From: Heterobilharzia americana
Taxonomy: Eukaryota > Platyhelminthes > Trematoda > Strigeidida > Schistosomatidae
NCBI GenBank assembly: GCA_944470555.2
Contig: OX104130.1
Location: 78,063,160-78,127,159, forward strand
DNA length: 64,000 bases
Direction: 5' to 3'
Below, piece by piece: positions 12,347 to 23,154 of the stretch; position 1 is the stretch's first letter; each line of letters begins with the position of its first letter. The notes below the pieces were generated by a model. It was not told the DNA's origin and ran no database searches. It worked only from the letters and a program-made list of their open reading frames with translations. The position numbers were made by a program, and so were the translations under genes.

Positions 12347-12705
12347 TAATAATCGATATTTGACTAACAACCCCAACCAAAGTAGTATCAAACTTATTAA
12401 GAAGAAAGTTGTGAAGCTTACACAAAAGAAGTAAAGATGAAGCGGTTTTCTTTTGAGAAAACTATTTTTATGCCACGTTTTTTGGAAAAGCTGTAGACTA
12501 CTTCAAATCCATATTCATAATTGTGGTTTCAAAGTTTATCTTGCAGCATGAATTCAAAATGTGTTTTACAATACCACAACTAAGGTCGTGTGAGTTGGTG
12601 GTGATGCATTTCTCACACACTGCATTATAAGATACTATTCTTATATAATTCCAGTGTATTTCGACAGTCTAAACAAGATTTCTCTAAACGTCTATTCACC
12701 TATTC

Positions 12706-12927
12706 ATGAGAACACTTGGATATTTCATGAAAATCAATATATTTGGTCGACTAGCATTTCATATATTTACTGTTCAGAAGTACTTTTATACATGGTCTCA
12801 ACACAGAAAACGTCCACGATTTTTTGGTAATTTACTTCTATCACTGGCTGTTGCTGTTTTGTCTATGGGTTCAACCGTGTTATCTCAAAACATTTTAGGC
12901 ATCCATTTCCCATTAAAGAACGTTTGA
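12706..12927 (+). CDS. 73-codon ORF of unknown origin; possible host exon
   Basis: The ORF has a basic N-terminal half (SQHRKRPRF) followed by a hydrophobic stretch LLLSLAVAVLSMGSTVL that could be a membrane segment. It does not match the retroelement families in the window and is not obviously repetitive here. The layout loosely recalls the first exon of MPV17-like inner-membrane proteins, but I cannot support that by motif. A possible splice donor (AAC|GTTTGA) overlaps the stop codon. It ends 24 bp before the PLE reverse transcriptase. It may well be a chance ORF. Confidence 0.2.
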   Translation: MRTLGYFMKINIFGRLAFHIFTVQKYFYTWSQHRKRPRFFGNLLLSLAVAVLSMGSTVLSQNILGIHFPLKNV

Positions 12928-12950
12928 CTCTTGTGACACATTATGTTGTT

Positions 12951-14201
12951 TTATACGTTGTTAAGTCTTTCTAACAAGCATGTCGCATCTTCATGCTTAT
13001 CACATATCACGATTATATCACCAACATATCTTTTATAGAGAGTAACTTTATTGATGAGATCGCCAGTCAAGCCCTCAATGTGTGACATGTAAATATCAGT
13101 CAGCAATGGTCCCAAAGGACTTTCCATAGCCACACCATCTATTTGTCGAAAATGTTCACCTTCAAATGTGAAATGAACTTTATTAGTACACAGTAATAAC
13201 AGCTCTCTCAAACACGTTGAGGGGATAGGGAAAGAAGGATTACTGCAAGATATATGATCACAAAGAATGTCAATGGTTTTCATTAGGGGTACATTAGTAA
13301 ATAAGGAGTTGACATCAAATGAATACAATCTCTTATCTTTGATATTAATATCACTGACATAATTAACAAGTTCAAAAGTATCTTTTAAAGAAAACTCACA
13401 TGAATCATTTCGAATAGGAATTAGAGTTTCTGCTAACCATTTCGCCACTTTATGTGTAGGTGAACGGAACACGGAGAGTATAGGACGTAAAGGATTATCT
13501 GTTTTGTGAATTTTAGACAATCCATACAGATTAGGTAGCTCAGACCCCATTGGTTTGAGTGAAGCAAATTCTTCCTTGTTGATAACATTGATATTCAGGA
13601 GTTTTACCAGACTAGATGTTACTTTGCATTCTAATTTTCTAAGGTCGTCTGATGGAACATCAGCCATAAATTTACTTTCATCACTAAGGATGGACATTAT
13701 CTTGTTTTTGTAATCACATTTGTTCATCACAACCACACCCGACCCTTTATCGGGTTTGAGAATGATTATATCAGATCTATTTCGAAGTCTTTTCAGGGCT
13801 TTGAAATGTTGTGAAGTTAGAATACTTCGTTGTCTTGGGCCTGAACTATGGAACTGATGGGCAACATCCACCAGCTTAGCCTTAAACCAACTCTGATTAT
13901 CTGAGGAGGTTGGAACAAGGGGAAATAACTGATCATAAAGACTTTCAAATTAGGTATCAATAGCCAAATGCGAAACTTTCGTGTGGGGAACTGAAAAACT
14001 GAATCCAAGGGAGAGCGCTTCCTTTTCACACGTCGAAAGTTGAATAGACGATACATTAGTCACATATTTATCTGGATTAATTAGGAATGAGGTAACATGA
14101 GACTCATTAGTACAAGATTTTGACAGCTTCTGTTTTGTCTTCTCCTTCGATTTAATGACGTCTGTTTCATTATCTGCAAAATCAACTGACCAATCCAACA
14201 C
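12951..14201 (-). pseudogene. Penelope-like element reverse transcriptase, catalytic motif broken
   Basis: Minus strand. The N-terminal part is in a separate frame (14201-13950: TNVSSIQLSTCEKEALSLGF), then a 306-codon ORF 13871-12951. Motifs in order: IILKPDKGSGVVVMNK; NLYGLSKIHKTDNPLRPIL; YSFDVNSLFTNVPL (motif A with the catalytic Asp); DGVAMESPLGPLLTDIYM (motif B, E for the usual G); YKRYVGDIIVI (motif C, YVGD instead of YVDD). The second catalytic Asp is therefore lost and the RT should be dead. The gene stops at LLERLNNV, just before the segment that leads to the GIY-YIG endonuclease, which is absent. At least one frameshift separates the N-terminal part. The fold assignment is secure from the motif order. 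The Perere-10 family name would be a guess. Confidence 0.88.
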
Positions 14202-14204
14202 CTT

Positions 14205-14375
14205 TTGTAGCTGAAAATTGCCGTTTTATTTTAGTCCGTTTATTAAAAATGTCACACAATGAAATAGTATCATATACCGGATAAGGTTTCGGACATAATT
14301 TCTTGTACATATTCATATCATGTCTTCACATTTTTTATATCTGGGACAGGTGAAGAATCATTTGATAAACACGTT
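14205..14375 (-). repeat. Penelope-like terminal repeat plus adjoining 3' UTR piece
   Basis: Matches the terminal repeat seen at 3990, 29745 and 37654 (TTTTAGTCCGTTTATT..., GGTTTCGGACATAATTT). It lies directly upstream of the RT N-terminus, in the same orientation as the element, so it is a 5' terminal repeat. The following TATATCTGGGACAGGTGAAG matches the PLE 3' UTR at 37785-37805. This suggests a partial head-to-tail tandem, a known PLE arrangement. Confidence 0.8.
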
Positions 14376-16325
14376 GTATCATATCATATTATGTTGTTAT
14401 TGTGCCGTTATCTGAGGAAAAAGCATAAATACTACCTTGTTTATTTGTTATAGATAACAGTAACAAAGTTACAATAAACAAAATATATGGGCCAAAATCA
14501 TTTTCCAGCGGTAAACTAGAAGGCTAAATAAAGTGTAATGCCTGGTGTTTTTTTCTTCTTCATGAATAAAAGAAAGAAAATAATGGTTTCATGGATGGTG
14601 AATTTCACTGACTGGCTTAGCAAGTTCACTCGATGTTTCATAGGGTGTTGTTAATCGTGCTTAAGTCTCTCACTTAAAGACTGAGTGACGAATGTTCAAA
14701 TCACTGAGAGAACACCAATTTTCTCATGTTTGCAGATATGACTTACTGATAAGTGTCAACAAGTAGGTCTAGAACTTTCAACTAACTGTCTACCGCCATC
14801 TTAAGCAGAAATACTGCTCACTATATTGTTGTTTAGTGGCCAAATATGAAAAATAGTTGGTAAATTCCAATCACCGATATGTAATGACAGAACAAAGCAG
14901 GAATGAATCCGTGTCTTCAAATTTCACTAAAAGACACTAACATGTAGTTTATTTATGCTTACAGAATTAAATGATATGACATTGTCTGAAACATTATCGT
15001 CCACTGACACAGAAAAACAATTCATCATTTAAAAGCCAATCTTTTCACAAAACATTGAAATTTAAGAATAGAGTGGAAAACTTAGCAATGTAAATTATTT
15101 TCCCATTAACCATTCCTAAATGTTCGTGGCATGCATATTTCAAATGAAAACAAAAGCTTGACAAAAACTAATAAAAAAAATTTTCTTTCCATCTTTTTTA
15201 TTCTATTTCAAAACAAAAATATACTACTAAAATTAATTCAGTAGAGATTGCTATGATTTATTGTTGCGTTTTGAGAGAAACAACTTTATTATTTGAGAAG
15301 ATAATTAGTATATTGTTGAATAAAAGATTTCACTTTGAAAGAGATGATTATCGTAGGCGAACACTTAAGGATTCATTTGCCTGGATTTTCACTTACTTTT
15401 GTCACACAAGAATAATCTTTTTCTCTAAAGGAATGGATTATTATGATTATGAGAACCCTTCAGGTAAAAATTTCAGCCCTAATCGGTTGTAATTTACTCT
15501 CAGTTTTGAAATTAGCAGCTTTGAAATTTACTTACTACATAAAAGAATCTAAATATACTGAAGAAATTCATTCAACTGAAGTTATTCTTCATCCTTATAT
15601 GGAAACAAAAAGCATTTCCAAGCAACAGTGTACATTACTGTCATAGCAGTAATACAAAAGCAAAATGTGGAGTTTCAGACAGAAACGTTAAGCCAGTTGT
15701 TACATTTGTGGTTCAGATGAGTGCTAAACGTGCGCAGCCACAGTCTCATCCTTTACACAATGTAAACTGAAGTAGAATAAAGCTTAAGAATGGTACGAGA
15801 CTGCTTGACTAATGTACTGAGTTGGCTTATAGATCATTGACTGTTATTCTGAACTGTGTACGGAAATAGAGACTTCCACGTTGTTGCCAGAATTGGTGGT
15901 TGTAGACTTGATATCAGTAGTGCTGACTCATTTATACTCTATCTTCCTTTTGATTGCCATGCAAAATTCCATCAGCTTCTAAATTCATCCTATCATTTTT
16001 TCATGACGGTGTGGAGAATATAAGATATAACAATGAAATTTTATGCACTAAAGTAATTTCTAACCTTGTTTTTAACCCAGTAACAATGAAGTTCTATATT
16101 CAGTTCATCACTTATCAAGTGATGATGTCTAAGTGTCTGAATGATGTGGAATCGAGTTGTATGCTCATATAACAAGAGTAAGTTAGCTGCCACGTGAAAG
16201 ATTGAGCGTTTAGTTTTCTTAACACCAAAAATTTATGAGAAGGTTTGTGAAAAATTCAAACTGCATAAGTCATTTTTCAGTCGTTTCAGAAAATTCGGGT
16301 CGAAATTATTTATGGACTGGTATCA
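14376..16325. other. AT-rich stretch; one dispersed repeat (C2) and no gene
   Basis: A minus-oriented family C repeat piece lies at about 14690-14780 (the complement contains CAGTAAGTCATATCTGCAA). The short plus-strand ORFs at 15253-15646 carry no recognisable motif. Confidence 0.45.
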
Positions 16326-16329
16326 GTTG

Positions 16330-16545
16330 AAGGAAGTGTGGGAACCTAGGAGCACAGGACAGCTGTTTCCTTCCAATACCATGGGACTCATAAACAATGC
16401 TAACCCATAACGACGTAACCACCAGGGATCGAACTGGCGACCTTCAAGTTCCGTAGTCAGCTTTTTGCTATTCAGATACTGGATCAGAATCTGGTGATTC
16501 ACATTTTCTAATTCTGTCAGTTCATGAAATAGCGCGACCCACATT
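16330..16545 (-). repeat. tRNA-derived SINE, family B, with hammerhead remnant (B1)
   Basis: On the minus strand a tRNA-like part with B-box-like CCAGTTCGATCCCTGG is followed by a ribozyme-like block: ATGAGTCCCATGG, then GGAAGGAAACAGCTGTC and CTGTGCTCC. The GAAAC strand and the self-complementary ACAGCTGT stem III are present. The CUGANGA strand has decayed to TTTATGA. Confidence 0.65.
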
Positions 16546-16629
16546 CAGTGTCGTCGTTGGGTAACTGTTCTACATGGTTGACTCCACTTGTCATGACTTC
16601 TCATTGAAAGCTGGGGAATAACCTTTGTG

Positions 16630-17090
16630 AGCTATTCACAAATGAGCGCTAGGTTAGTTCAGTCTGTAGGTTTCTGGAGGTTAATTAATTCATTTTTGGT
16701 TGAAATTCCCCAAGCGATAGAGGTGATTTTCTCGAAGTTCCAGTCAGACGTTATGACCAATGGAGTCAACGAAGTCGAACATGAGGGCAGTTACTCAACG
16801 ACCACTTTGAATGTAGGTCACGCTATACTGTGAACAGACAGAAGTAGGAACCATTGCATTCCTACCCAGTAGATCAATGGTAACCTACTGGATGCATAAC
16901 CTAAAGGATCTGGGCTCGATCCATGGTGGTGTGGAGTCATGGGTGTTCACTAGTGAGGAGTCTCTTATGATTGGGACGGGACAGCTGTCCGGACCTCCTA
17001 AGTTTCCACTTTTCCTCCAACTTATGTCAGTTCGTAATGAGTTCCAACTTAAAACCAAGTAATAAGTCTCCACAAGACTCTAGATGGAGA
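16630..17090 (+). repeat. tRNA-derived SINE, family B, with hammerhead remnant (B2)
   Basis: The tRNA-like region is at about 16865-16935 (A-box-like GTAGATCAATGGTAACC, B-box-like GGGCTCGATCC). The ribozyme-like block is at 16945-17005 (CTAGTGAGGAGTCTC, then GGGACAGCTGTCCGG). Both conserved strands carry changes (CTGANGA to CTAGTGA, GAAAC to GGGAC), so it is probably inactive. It is divergent from B1, forming a head-to-head pair. Confidence 0.65.
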
Positions 17091-17565
17091 TAATTAAATT
17101 TCAAATAAATTTACTATACCAATGTTTACTGGCTTTAAGTTGATCTGTTTGCAGTTTCTCTGGAAGTCTAGCTTACCTAGGTCTAGAGATCATTCGCACA
17201 AGTTCATGTGATCATATTCGTTGATTAATCTTACAAGATGTCGCATATGACTTGACTTACTTATTATCAGAGTCTTGAAACATCACATAATATAGTGAAC
17301 AGTTTGTAAACAAACTGATAGTTCTACCATATGAATAAGTAAATAATAAGAATCGAAACATGTCGATTCCCATTTTATCCTATAGTCAGAATGATAGTTT
17401 ACTAAGTACACTAATGTTTCTAGATAGAAAGCTGTGAGCAGAATCTAATACGGAAAAAACTTAATGACTGAAGCAAATGTCACTGCACCTTCAATCATCC
17501 CACAGTATCAATACTAGTCTATCAATCCATGGCTATTTCAGATATATTTGACTATCTTGGATATT
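17091..17565. other. Short AT-rich stretch, nothing recognised
   Basis: No supported feature. Confidence 0.4.
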
Positions 17566-17569
17566 CGTA

Positions 17570-17705
17570 GTTTGGCAGATCAGTATTTAAACTGGATGAT
17601 GCTTGAAGGTGAGAAGAAAATCTGAAGTGAGGCGGGATTTGAACCGGCAACCACCGGGTTATCGGCCCAGGATAAGAAGTCCTGACTAGGCAGCCAGTTT
17701 GAATG
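17570..17705 (-). repeat. tRNA-like SINE, third type, minus copy
   Basis: The minus strand of 17631-17700 reads as a tRNA-like sequence: anticodon arm GGGCCGATAACCC, T-arm GGTTGCCGGTTCAAATCCCGCC. A shared 3' tail (TTCAGATTTTC..., then TTTAAAT) follows. The same tail follows the plus copy at 17873, so this is a repeat family and not a single tRNA gene. Confidence 0.65.
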
Positions 17706-17789
17706 CGATCAAGAGGTGGTAATGCGTCATGAATTCACATGATAGTCAGGTAAAACCAACCTTGGAGATTGAAGTGAAGTAAAACTGTG

Positions 17790-17935
17790 GTCAGCAGTCA
17801 GACCTCGTAGCTCAGTTAGTAGAGCACCGGGCCGGTAACCCGATGGTCACTGGTTCGAATCCGGCCGCGGTCCAGATTTTCATATCACATTCAATCCTCA
17901 CCCGGTATAAATGTCATTATGTTTAAGTTACCAGT
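17790..17935 (+). repeat. tRNA-like SINE, third type, plus copy (tRNA-Thr-like head)
   Basis: 17801-17872 folds as a tRNA: acceptor GACCTCG/CGCGGTC with one mismatch, D-arm GCTC...GAGC, anticodon loop CCGGTAA (anticodon GGT with C instead of T at position 33), and T-loop GGTTCGAATCC. C33 and the mismatches argue against a working tRNA-Thr. The shared downstream CCAGATTTTC tail supports a SINE head. Confidence 0.65.
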
Positions 17936-18345
17936 GAATTTATGCTACGTACCTCTATGTTTTGTACGTAATTGCTTAAAAGGTTTAGTTTTAGCATAAA
18001 GTAGGCATGCCAACTCTCTAAGCAACTTGTCTTCAACAAACGGTCACTGGTTTATAAATCTTTAACCTATGAATAGTGATTGTCCATATCTTCAAAAGAA
18101 GCACAAAATGCTTAGCAGTGAATTTTAGACAACGCGGATCTGAGCTTTTGTTTGATTAAAGTAACAAAATCGGTTAAGAAGACCACTTTTGAAGGCTTTG
18201 ATATAACCATGGTCACTGCAAAAATGAATGTAGCAATAAAGTGAACAACTTGATGACAGTCGCTCAAGCGTTCACGTGTATCAGCATATCATGTTGTATT
18301 AAATATCAAATACTTCAGTTTCACCGTATATTTATTCTTCAAGAG
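17936..18345. other. AT-rich stretch, nothing recognised
   Basis: No supported feature. Confidence 0.4.
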
Positions 18346-18349
18346 TTCC

Positions 18350-18600
18350 ATGTGATTCACTAATATTGGTGTAAAACTTGGGCACTGTGGTAGAATTTAA
18401 TTCCATACTAGATTTGTTTATTTGATTTATAACACACAGTGATATAGTATGATTTACTTGATGACGTTTCGAGCATAAATTATTACTGCTTACAATCACA
18501 TCAATGTGTGATGTTCGATTAAAAGGGGTTAAGAACCGCGATGAACTTTGTTCATTACTAGTTATTATAAGTGGGTCAATTGAAGCTCTCATGAAATTTC
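18350..18600 (-). repeat. Penelope-like terminal repeat, diverged
   Basis: GTGTAAAACTTGGGCACTG, then TTGTTTATTTG and CACACAGTGATATAG, follow the order of the PLE terminal repeat, with ATGACGTTTCGAGCATAAAT at the hammerhead-like site (minus strand ...CGAAACGTCATC). No coding part is attached. Confidence 0.7.
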
Positions 18601-20405
18601 TGTCTCATTTTTGTTGATAATAATTAAACAGTGTATCTCCATACTTTGAGTAGAACGTATTTCCTGAAACTAATTGTAGCCAATGGCCAACAAAGAGCTG
18701 CTAATGTCTAACATTAGAACGAAAAATTTCGACATTGTTTATCAACATAATCGTAGCCTGCTGTTCAAAATACCTAGATACTATGATTGAGACCCTTATA
18801 TGCAACTCTTAAGGTCGTTTCCATTAATAAAAGACTCTCTGCCAAATATGAAGAAATTGTCGAAAATATAAGTTATTACGGTAGGCTAAGTAATTGTTAT
18901 TCCACATATTCTTGCCTGTTGTAATTCTGAAAAAAATCAGGAGGTCCTAGCAGAATGTAAGCCACAAGCTTTTAAGTTGTTTCTAAACCACCGTCGGTGT
19001 TATTCAATCAAGTTATTACATTCATCCGAATTTCAGACTGATCTATCCACAATAGTTGTAAGTGAAGCAAATTTTTTCGATAAACAGATTTCTGTTCCTT
19101 CAAAAGTCATACGATTTTTCAGACATAAGAATACAGTGATTTTTTTCCAGCTGATAAAGTACCTAAATGTTACACGCATACAGGATAAATGTATGAATAG
19201 AAATTTATTACTCATATTTATATGCCCATTGGAGAGATGAGACGCAGAATAATTCATACCCTAAAAAACTAAAAGCATATATCTGTTTAATCAAGGACAA
19301 GCATTCATCGTTTATATACAAAATGGTTTGAAATTCATATTCAATACTGTACGATAAATTGACTTATAATGTCCAACTAAAATTATATTTAGAAAATAAA
19401 TAAATCAGAGAAATTTTATTACAGTTACTACTAGTCTTCCATACTTCATGCGCAATTCAGTCTAGAAAATGTTAGCCAAGTCAAACGTTCTCATAGTAGC
19501 GCTACTTCAAAAGAAGAACGATCGGTTTTTTCAAGTTTTCATTACTCTTATATAAATAGAGAAAACTAACTTTCTGTGCTCAAGTAATCATTTTCGGAAA
19601 ATAGGTGATCATAGATTCATTTGTAAACTGATAAAACTCTCTATGTCCAGATCGGTAATGGGAATCAGTTCCTTGCCCCAACTAAACTCATTCGATTAAG
19701 GATTTGCCTCACTTTCTCTCAGTAGTATTTTACTTTGCTTCATCCACCAACATCAATTGATATTTTGAACGTCGTCAAAACGATAAAAAGACATTTCCAA
19801 GACATTACCCCATTTAAAGATTCAAGCAGGTTGGAAAGAAAGTTGCACATCGTCTAGGAATAACGAATTTTTTTGCTAGTTGATAGAAACTATGAAGATG
19901 CGCCTCTATATATTTACTGGTATTCAAATTGTTCTAACCTTAGTAAGATATACAGAGGTACTGTGTGAAATTATGTACTTAAGAAATCTTCACTGAAATA
20001 CGGAACAAAAGACGTTGAGCCGTTCTTTTCAGTCATGCCATTCTTAAGTTGTGCAATAGCATATAAATATTACATTAAAAGTGTTTAACAAAATGCTACT
20101 GTGACGAAATTCGGTTTCGATTGTAAATCAAGTTATAGACGGATTTACACAACGTCATATTCTTTTCAAATTCCATCTCTGTGGTCACAGCTAAGAATTC
20201 AAGTCAACGCAAATAGTTTGGATTCCCTTAAACCCCTCTTTATTTAAAGTTAGAGTTTTCAACCTTTAAAACTTAGATGTAAGCCCACGTTGGCTTAAAA
20301 TCAAGAATTTAGAAGTTGAAATATGCACTAAAACCATTTGCTTTTTATTCTCATTTTCCCTAAGTTTGTTTCCTTTGATTCTTATTGATTTATGGTAATT
20401 TGTTT
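18601..20405. other. AT-rich stretch, nothing recognised
   Basis: Short ORFs on both strands at 18977-19257 overlap each other and show no motif. No RNA or repeat was identified. Confidence 0.45.
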
Positions 20406-20409
20406 GGTT

Positions 20410-20585
20410 GTAACTAGCAGAGGAATTCAGGATGACCATTTCGTCCCATTTGGGACTCGTCAGCTAGGTATAGCTGTACCTCGTTGATTGTTGCTCCCAC
20501 TAAAACTCGAACCCCGTACTCATCGCTTCAAACGCTAAGGCGTTATCTACTGTGCCACGGAGGAACGGTAGCCACTTCTTGTACA
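20410..20585 (-). repeat. Smalpha-like SINE with mostly conserved hammerhead (A5)
   Basis: The minus strand reads a tRNA-like part (CACAGTAGATAACGCC, then GGGTTCGAGTTTT), then GTACAGCTATACCTAGCTGACGAG and a stem II of GTCCCAAATGGGAC. GAAA, GGTCATC and CTGAATTCCTCTGC follow. The core strands CUGACGA and GAAA are intact and stem II is perfect. Stem I and stem III are weakened by substitutions. CUGACGA is acceptable because the fifth core position tolerates any base. Confidence 0.78.
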
Positions 20586-20589
20586 ATGA

Positions 20590-22610
20590 GTATTGGTTAT
20601 TACTATTGATTGTTATACTTGTAATTCTTCGCTTTTTTATTGGATCGAGGTGGCCGAACGAGGAAACATACCTTTAACACAAACGGAAAATAGTTTATGG
20701 CTAGTGAAGGTCAGCTGATTTACACAGACGATTCTTGAGTACATCTGATGCCTGGTCACCTCTAAATTCTAGGCTTGTAAATACTCTTTTCGTTGAGACC
20801 GAGTGAATGGTTTGGTCACTTTTTAGCATACTTTTATCAGTAAAACGGCACAGGTAACTGTTTTCGATAAAAGTGATTTTTAAAAACGATATCTCATCAT
20901 CAATACAGTTCTTCTCTACAGATTTTTGTTATTCGATATCAGAGAAAGAGTGAATAAGTTGTTTTTCTGTTGAAAAGCACTCAACTATAAAGACCCATCA
21001 GATGTCCGTTACACGTTACTTTTATGTAGATGGATCTCTTAAGGAACTGATGCTTACATCCTATGAGAAGTATGGTAAGAAAAGGAATAGTTGTTTCTTA
21101 CTGTAATGAACTTGATGCTTAGATGACAGTCATTCGGGTAAAGAAGACGATCGTCTAAATTATCATCATAACAAACGTGTCGAGCAGAAATATTAGACAG
21201 GCAGGTTTTAAACGATATTCCAATATAAAACCTGCAACAGATAAGATCAAAGTGATCAGATGAAGCATCTGATCACTAGAGTGAATTATAACTATGTTAA
21301 AAAAACGATCAAATGTGCCTGGTTTGATTCCTTATTACAACTTATCTAGGACTATTTCAATACAGACCTTCAGAACCTCAAATCACTTATGAATAGCCGT
21401 TTGTTACATTTCCTACACACTATTTACATAAAATTTATGGATTGTAAATACTTGAACTAATTTCCATGACTGGTTGCTTTTTTAGGAAATGATCGATTGT
21501 TTTAATAGTATGAGGCAAAGAAAACCACTTCCGTGGGCAGTAACAATCAAACCATCAGCAGAAAAATATTTAAAAAATAGTAGCTGGAACGAAGAAACAT
21601 TTTTCTGATTAGCTTCTAGTGATTAGTTCTAAACAACTACGCAAAATGCTGTTGCATTTCAAAACCACATAATCATATATTTTAGTCTTATTGAAGAGTC
21701 AGTTAGGAAAAAAGTTACGGGTAAAGAAGCAGATCGCATAGTTAATCACAAAATGTTCTTCAGATCATTGTGTAATAACAGTCAGGACCTTATACTCAGG
21801 TTTATTAAAGTCGTAGTTATACGACAATCCAACTTGCCTGTACGTATCCAATGATAATCTTTCGTTACCTTAAACCTTTCTTCTTTATTTATTGGTATTC
21901 GTAATTTCGCATTGTTTACTGGTTCAAATCGCTTGTCTCCTATTGACTCAAGAGTCTGGGAGATGGCGAAAAGCACATTCTAGATTCTCTTGCCTATCCC
22001 CAGGTTAAGTAACCTTCTTTGATTATCCTTATATCAGAGAGGATGTGAAAATAAGTGTTATTCCTTTCTCATTACTATTTCAAATTCTCCAAATATTTTA
22101 TTTTTCCAACTTTTTTGCTTAACCCAACTCTATTCTCACTTATCGCATAGAAATGTCTCAAAATATAAAAGTTTGGTCAGATTGTTTGAAAATATTTCAT
22201 AGATACATCACATTTCTTATACGAACTCAGTCTCCTAAATTACGTCATGTAAACAACTTATCATTCTCATCTTATCAAGGAGTGATAATTATTCAGATAA
22301 ACTACAACAGTGATAAAGAAATAAAGTAATTACATAGCGAATTTGCGAAAGTTTGAATAGAAGCTTGCTATGTGGCTTGTAAATGTAATTAAGATATTTT
22401 AAAAACACAAACATGTTAAGATGAAATGAGTTTATAGCTTCCCTACTGTTGCATAACAAATAAAATGGTTTACATTTATAAATTATTCCTGGTGACATTA
22501 TCTGAGGTAGCTATGATTTAAAAGACTATATGATTTCAGCTGCAATTATCATGCATCATATAATATACATTGAGTTGGTGGTTTATTCAGACTGATTATT
22601 TTCAATGTAT
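20590..22610. other. AT-rich stretch with one short perfect hairpin
   Basis: Contains a 12-bp perfect inverted repeat (21251-21262 and 21266-21277, 3-nt loop). Otherwise no gene or repeat was recognised; the short minus ORFs at 21782-21976 and 22289-22498 have no motif. Confidence 0.45.
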
Positions 22611-22614
22611 AAAC

Positions 22615-22886
22615 ATGATTTAGTGTTATTGCTTGTATTACACCGTCGTTGATTGGACCGAATTGATCAGTCTCTGTTGGCATATAGGGCTCCTGTGTGG
22701 ATGCTTCGATACTGTCTGTGTTTTAATTATGTATAGTAATGATGGGCAGTGGCTAGCAGTGGAATCCAGGATGCGCATTTCGTCCTATTTGGGACTCGTC
22801 AGCTGGATGTACCTGCTTCCCAGTGAGTGATGTTGTTCCTGCCAGGACTCGGACTCGAGAGCGAACACTTCAAACGCCAAAGTCCA
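22615..22886 (-). repeat. Smalpha-like SINE, minus copy of a head-to-head pair (A1)
   Basis: On the minus strand: part of the tRNA-like region (GTTTGAAGTG, then CTCGAGTCCGAGTCCTGG), the hammerhead (22816-22756), the family segment CCACTGCCCATCATTA, and a head-type segment (GTATCGAAGCATCC, AGAGACTGATCAATTCGGTCC) continuing to about 22615. This order matches the repeat unit seen in the other copies. It abuts the plus copy A2 at about 22886. Confidence 0.85.
22756..22816 (-). ncRNA. Hammerhead ribozyme, apparently intact (Smalpha type)
   Basis: All conserved parts are present on the minus strand: stem I inner pairs ATCCAG/CTGGAT and outer GCAG/CTGC with the internal loop between them, core CUGACGA, stem II GUCC-CAAAUA-GGAC, core GAAA, a short stem III AUG-CG-CAU, and the cleavage triplet AUC. 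The predicted cut is between plus positions 22770 and 22769. The short stem III and long stem I with internal loop are the known Smalpha arrangement. Its role in SINE transcripts is to cut the RNA in cis; activity here is inferred from sequence only. Confidence 0.88.
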
Positions 22887-23152
22887 TATAGAGACTGATC
22901 AATTCTGTCCAATCAATGACTGTGTCATACAAGCAATAACACTTAACCTATACCCGTTGCACAAGAAGTGGCTATCGTGGCTAGATGGTGTAGTTGATAA
23001 CGCGCTGGAGTTTAAAGCGATCGCTCTCAAGTCCGAGTCCTGGTGGGAACAACATCACTCACTGAGACGCAGGTACATCCAGCTGATGAGTCCCAAATAG
23101 GACGAAACGTGCATCCTGGGTTCCACTGCTAGCCACTGCCCATCATTACTGT
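22887..23152 (+). repeat. Smalpha-like SINE, plus copy of a head-to-head pair (A2)
   Basis: Head segment (AGAGACTGATCAATTC, CATACAAGCAATAACAC), then a tRNA-like region at about 22981-23050. The A-box-like part is TGGTGTAGTTGATAACGC and the B-box-like part AAGTCCGAGTCC. The hammerhead and the family end AGCCACTGCCCATCATTA follow. The A and B boxes suggest an internal RNA polymerase III promoter. Confidence 0.85.
23069..23129 (+). ncRNA. Hammerhead ribozyme, nearly intact (Smalpha type)
   Basis: CUGAUGA core, perfect stem II (GUCC/GGAC) and GAAA are present. Stem I pairs ATCCAG with CTGGGT (one wobble). Stem III (ACGTGCAT) has one C-A mismatch, which may lower activity. The predicted cut is between 23115 and 23116. 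It lies 253 nt from the A1 ribozyme on the other strand. Confidence 0.85.
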
Positions 23153-23154
23153 AT

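Noticed and set aside
16885..17073. Overlapping plus and minus ORFs of about 60 codons
   Set aside because: Both are readings through a family B SINE.
17801..17872. Functional tRNA-Thr gene
   Set aside because: C at position 33 where T is nearly universal, acceptor and T-arm mismatches, and a tail shared with a nearby inverted copy. Better read as a SINE head.
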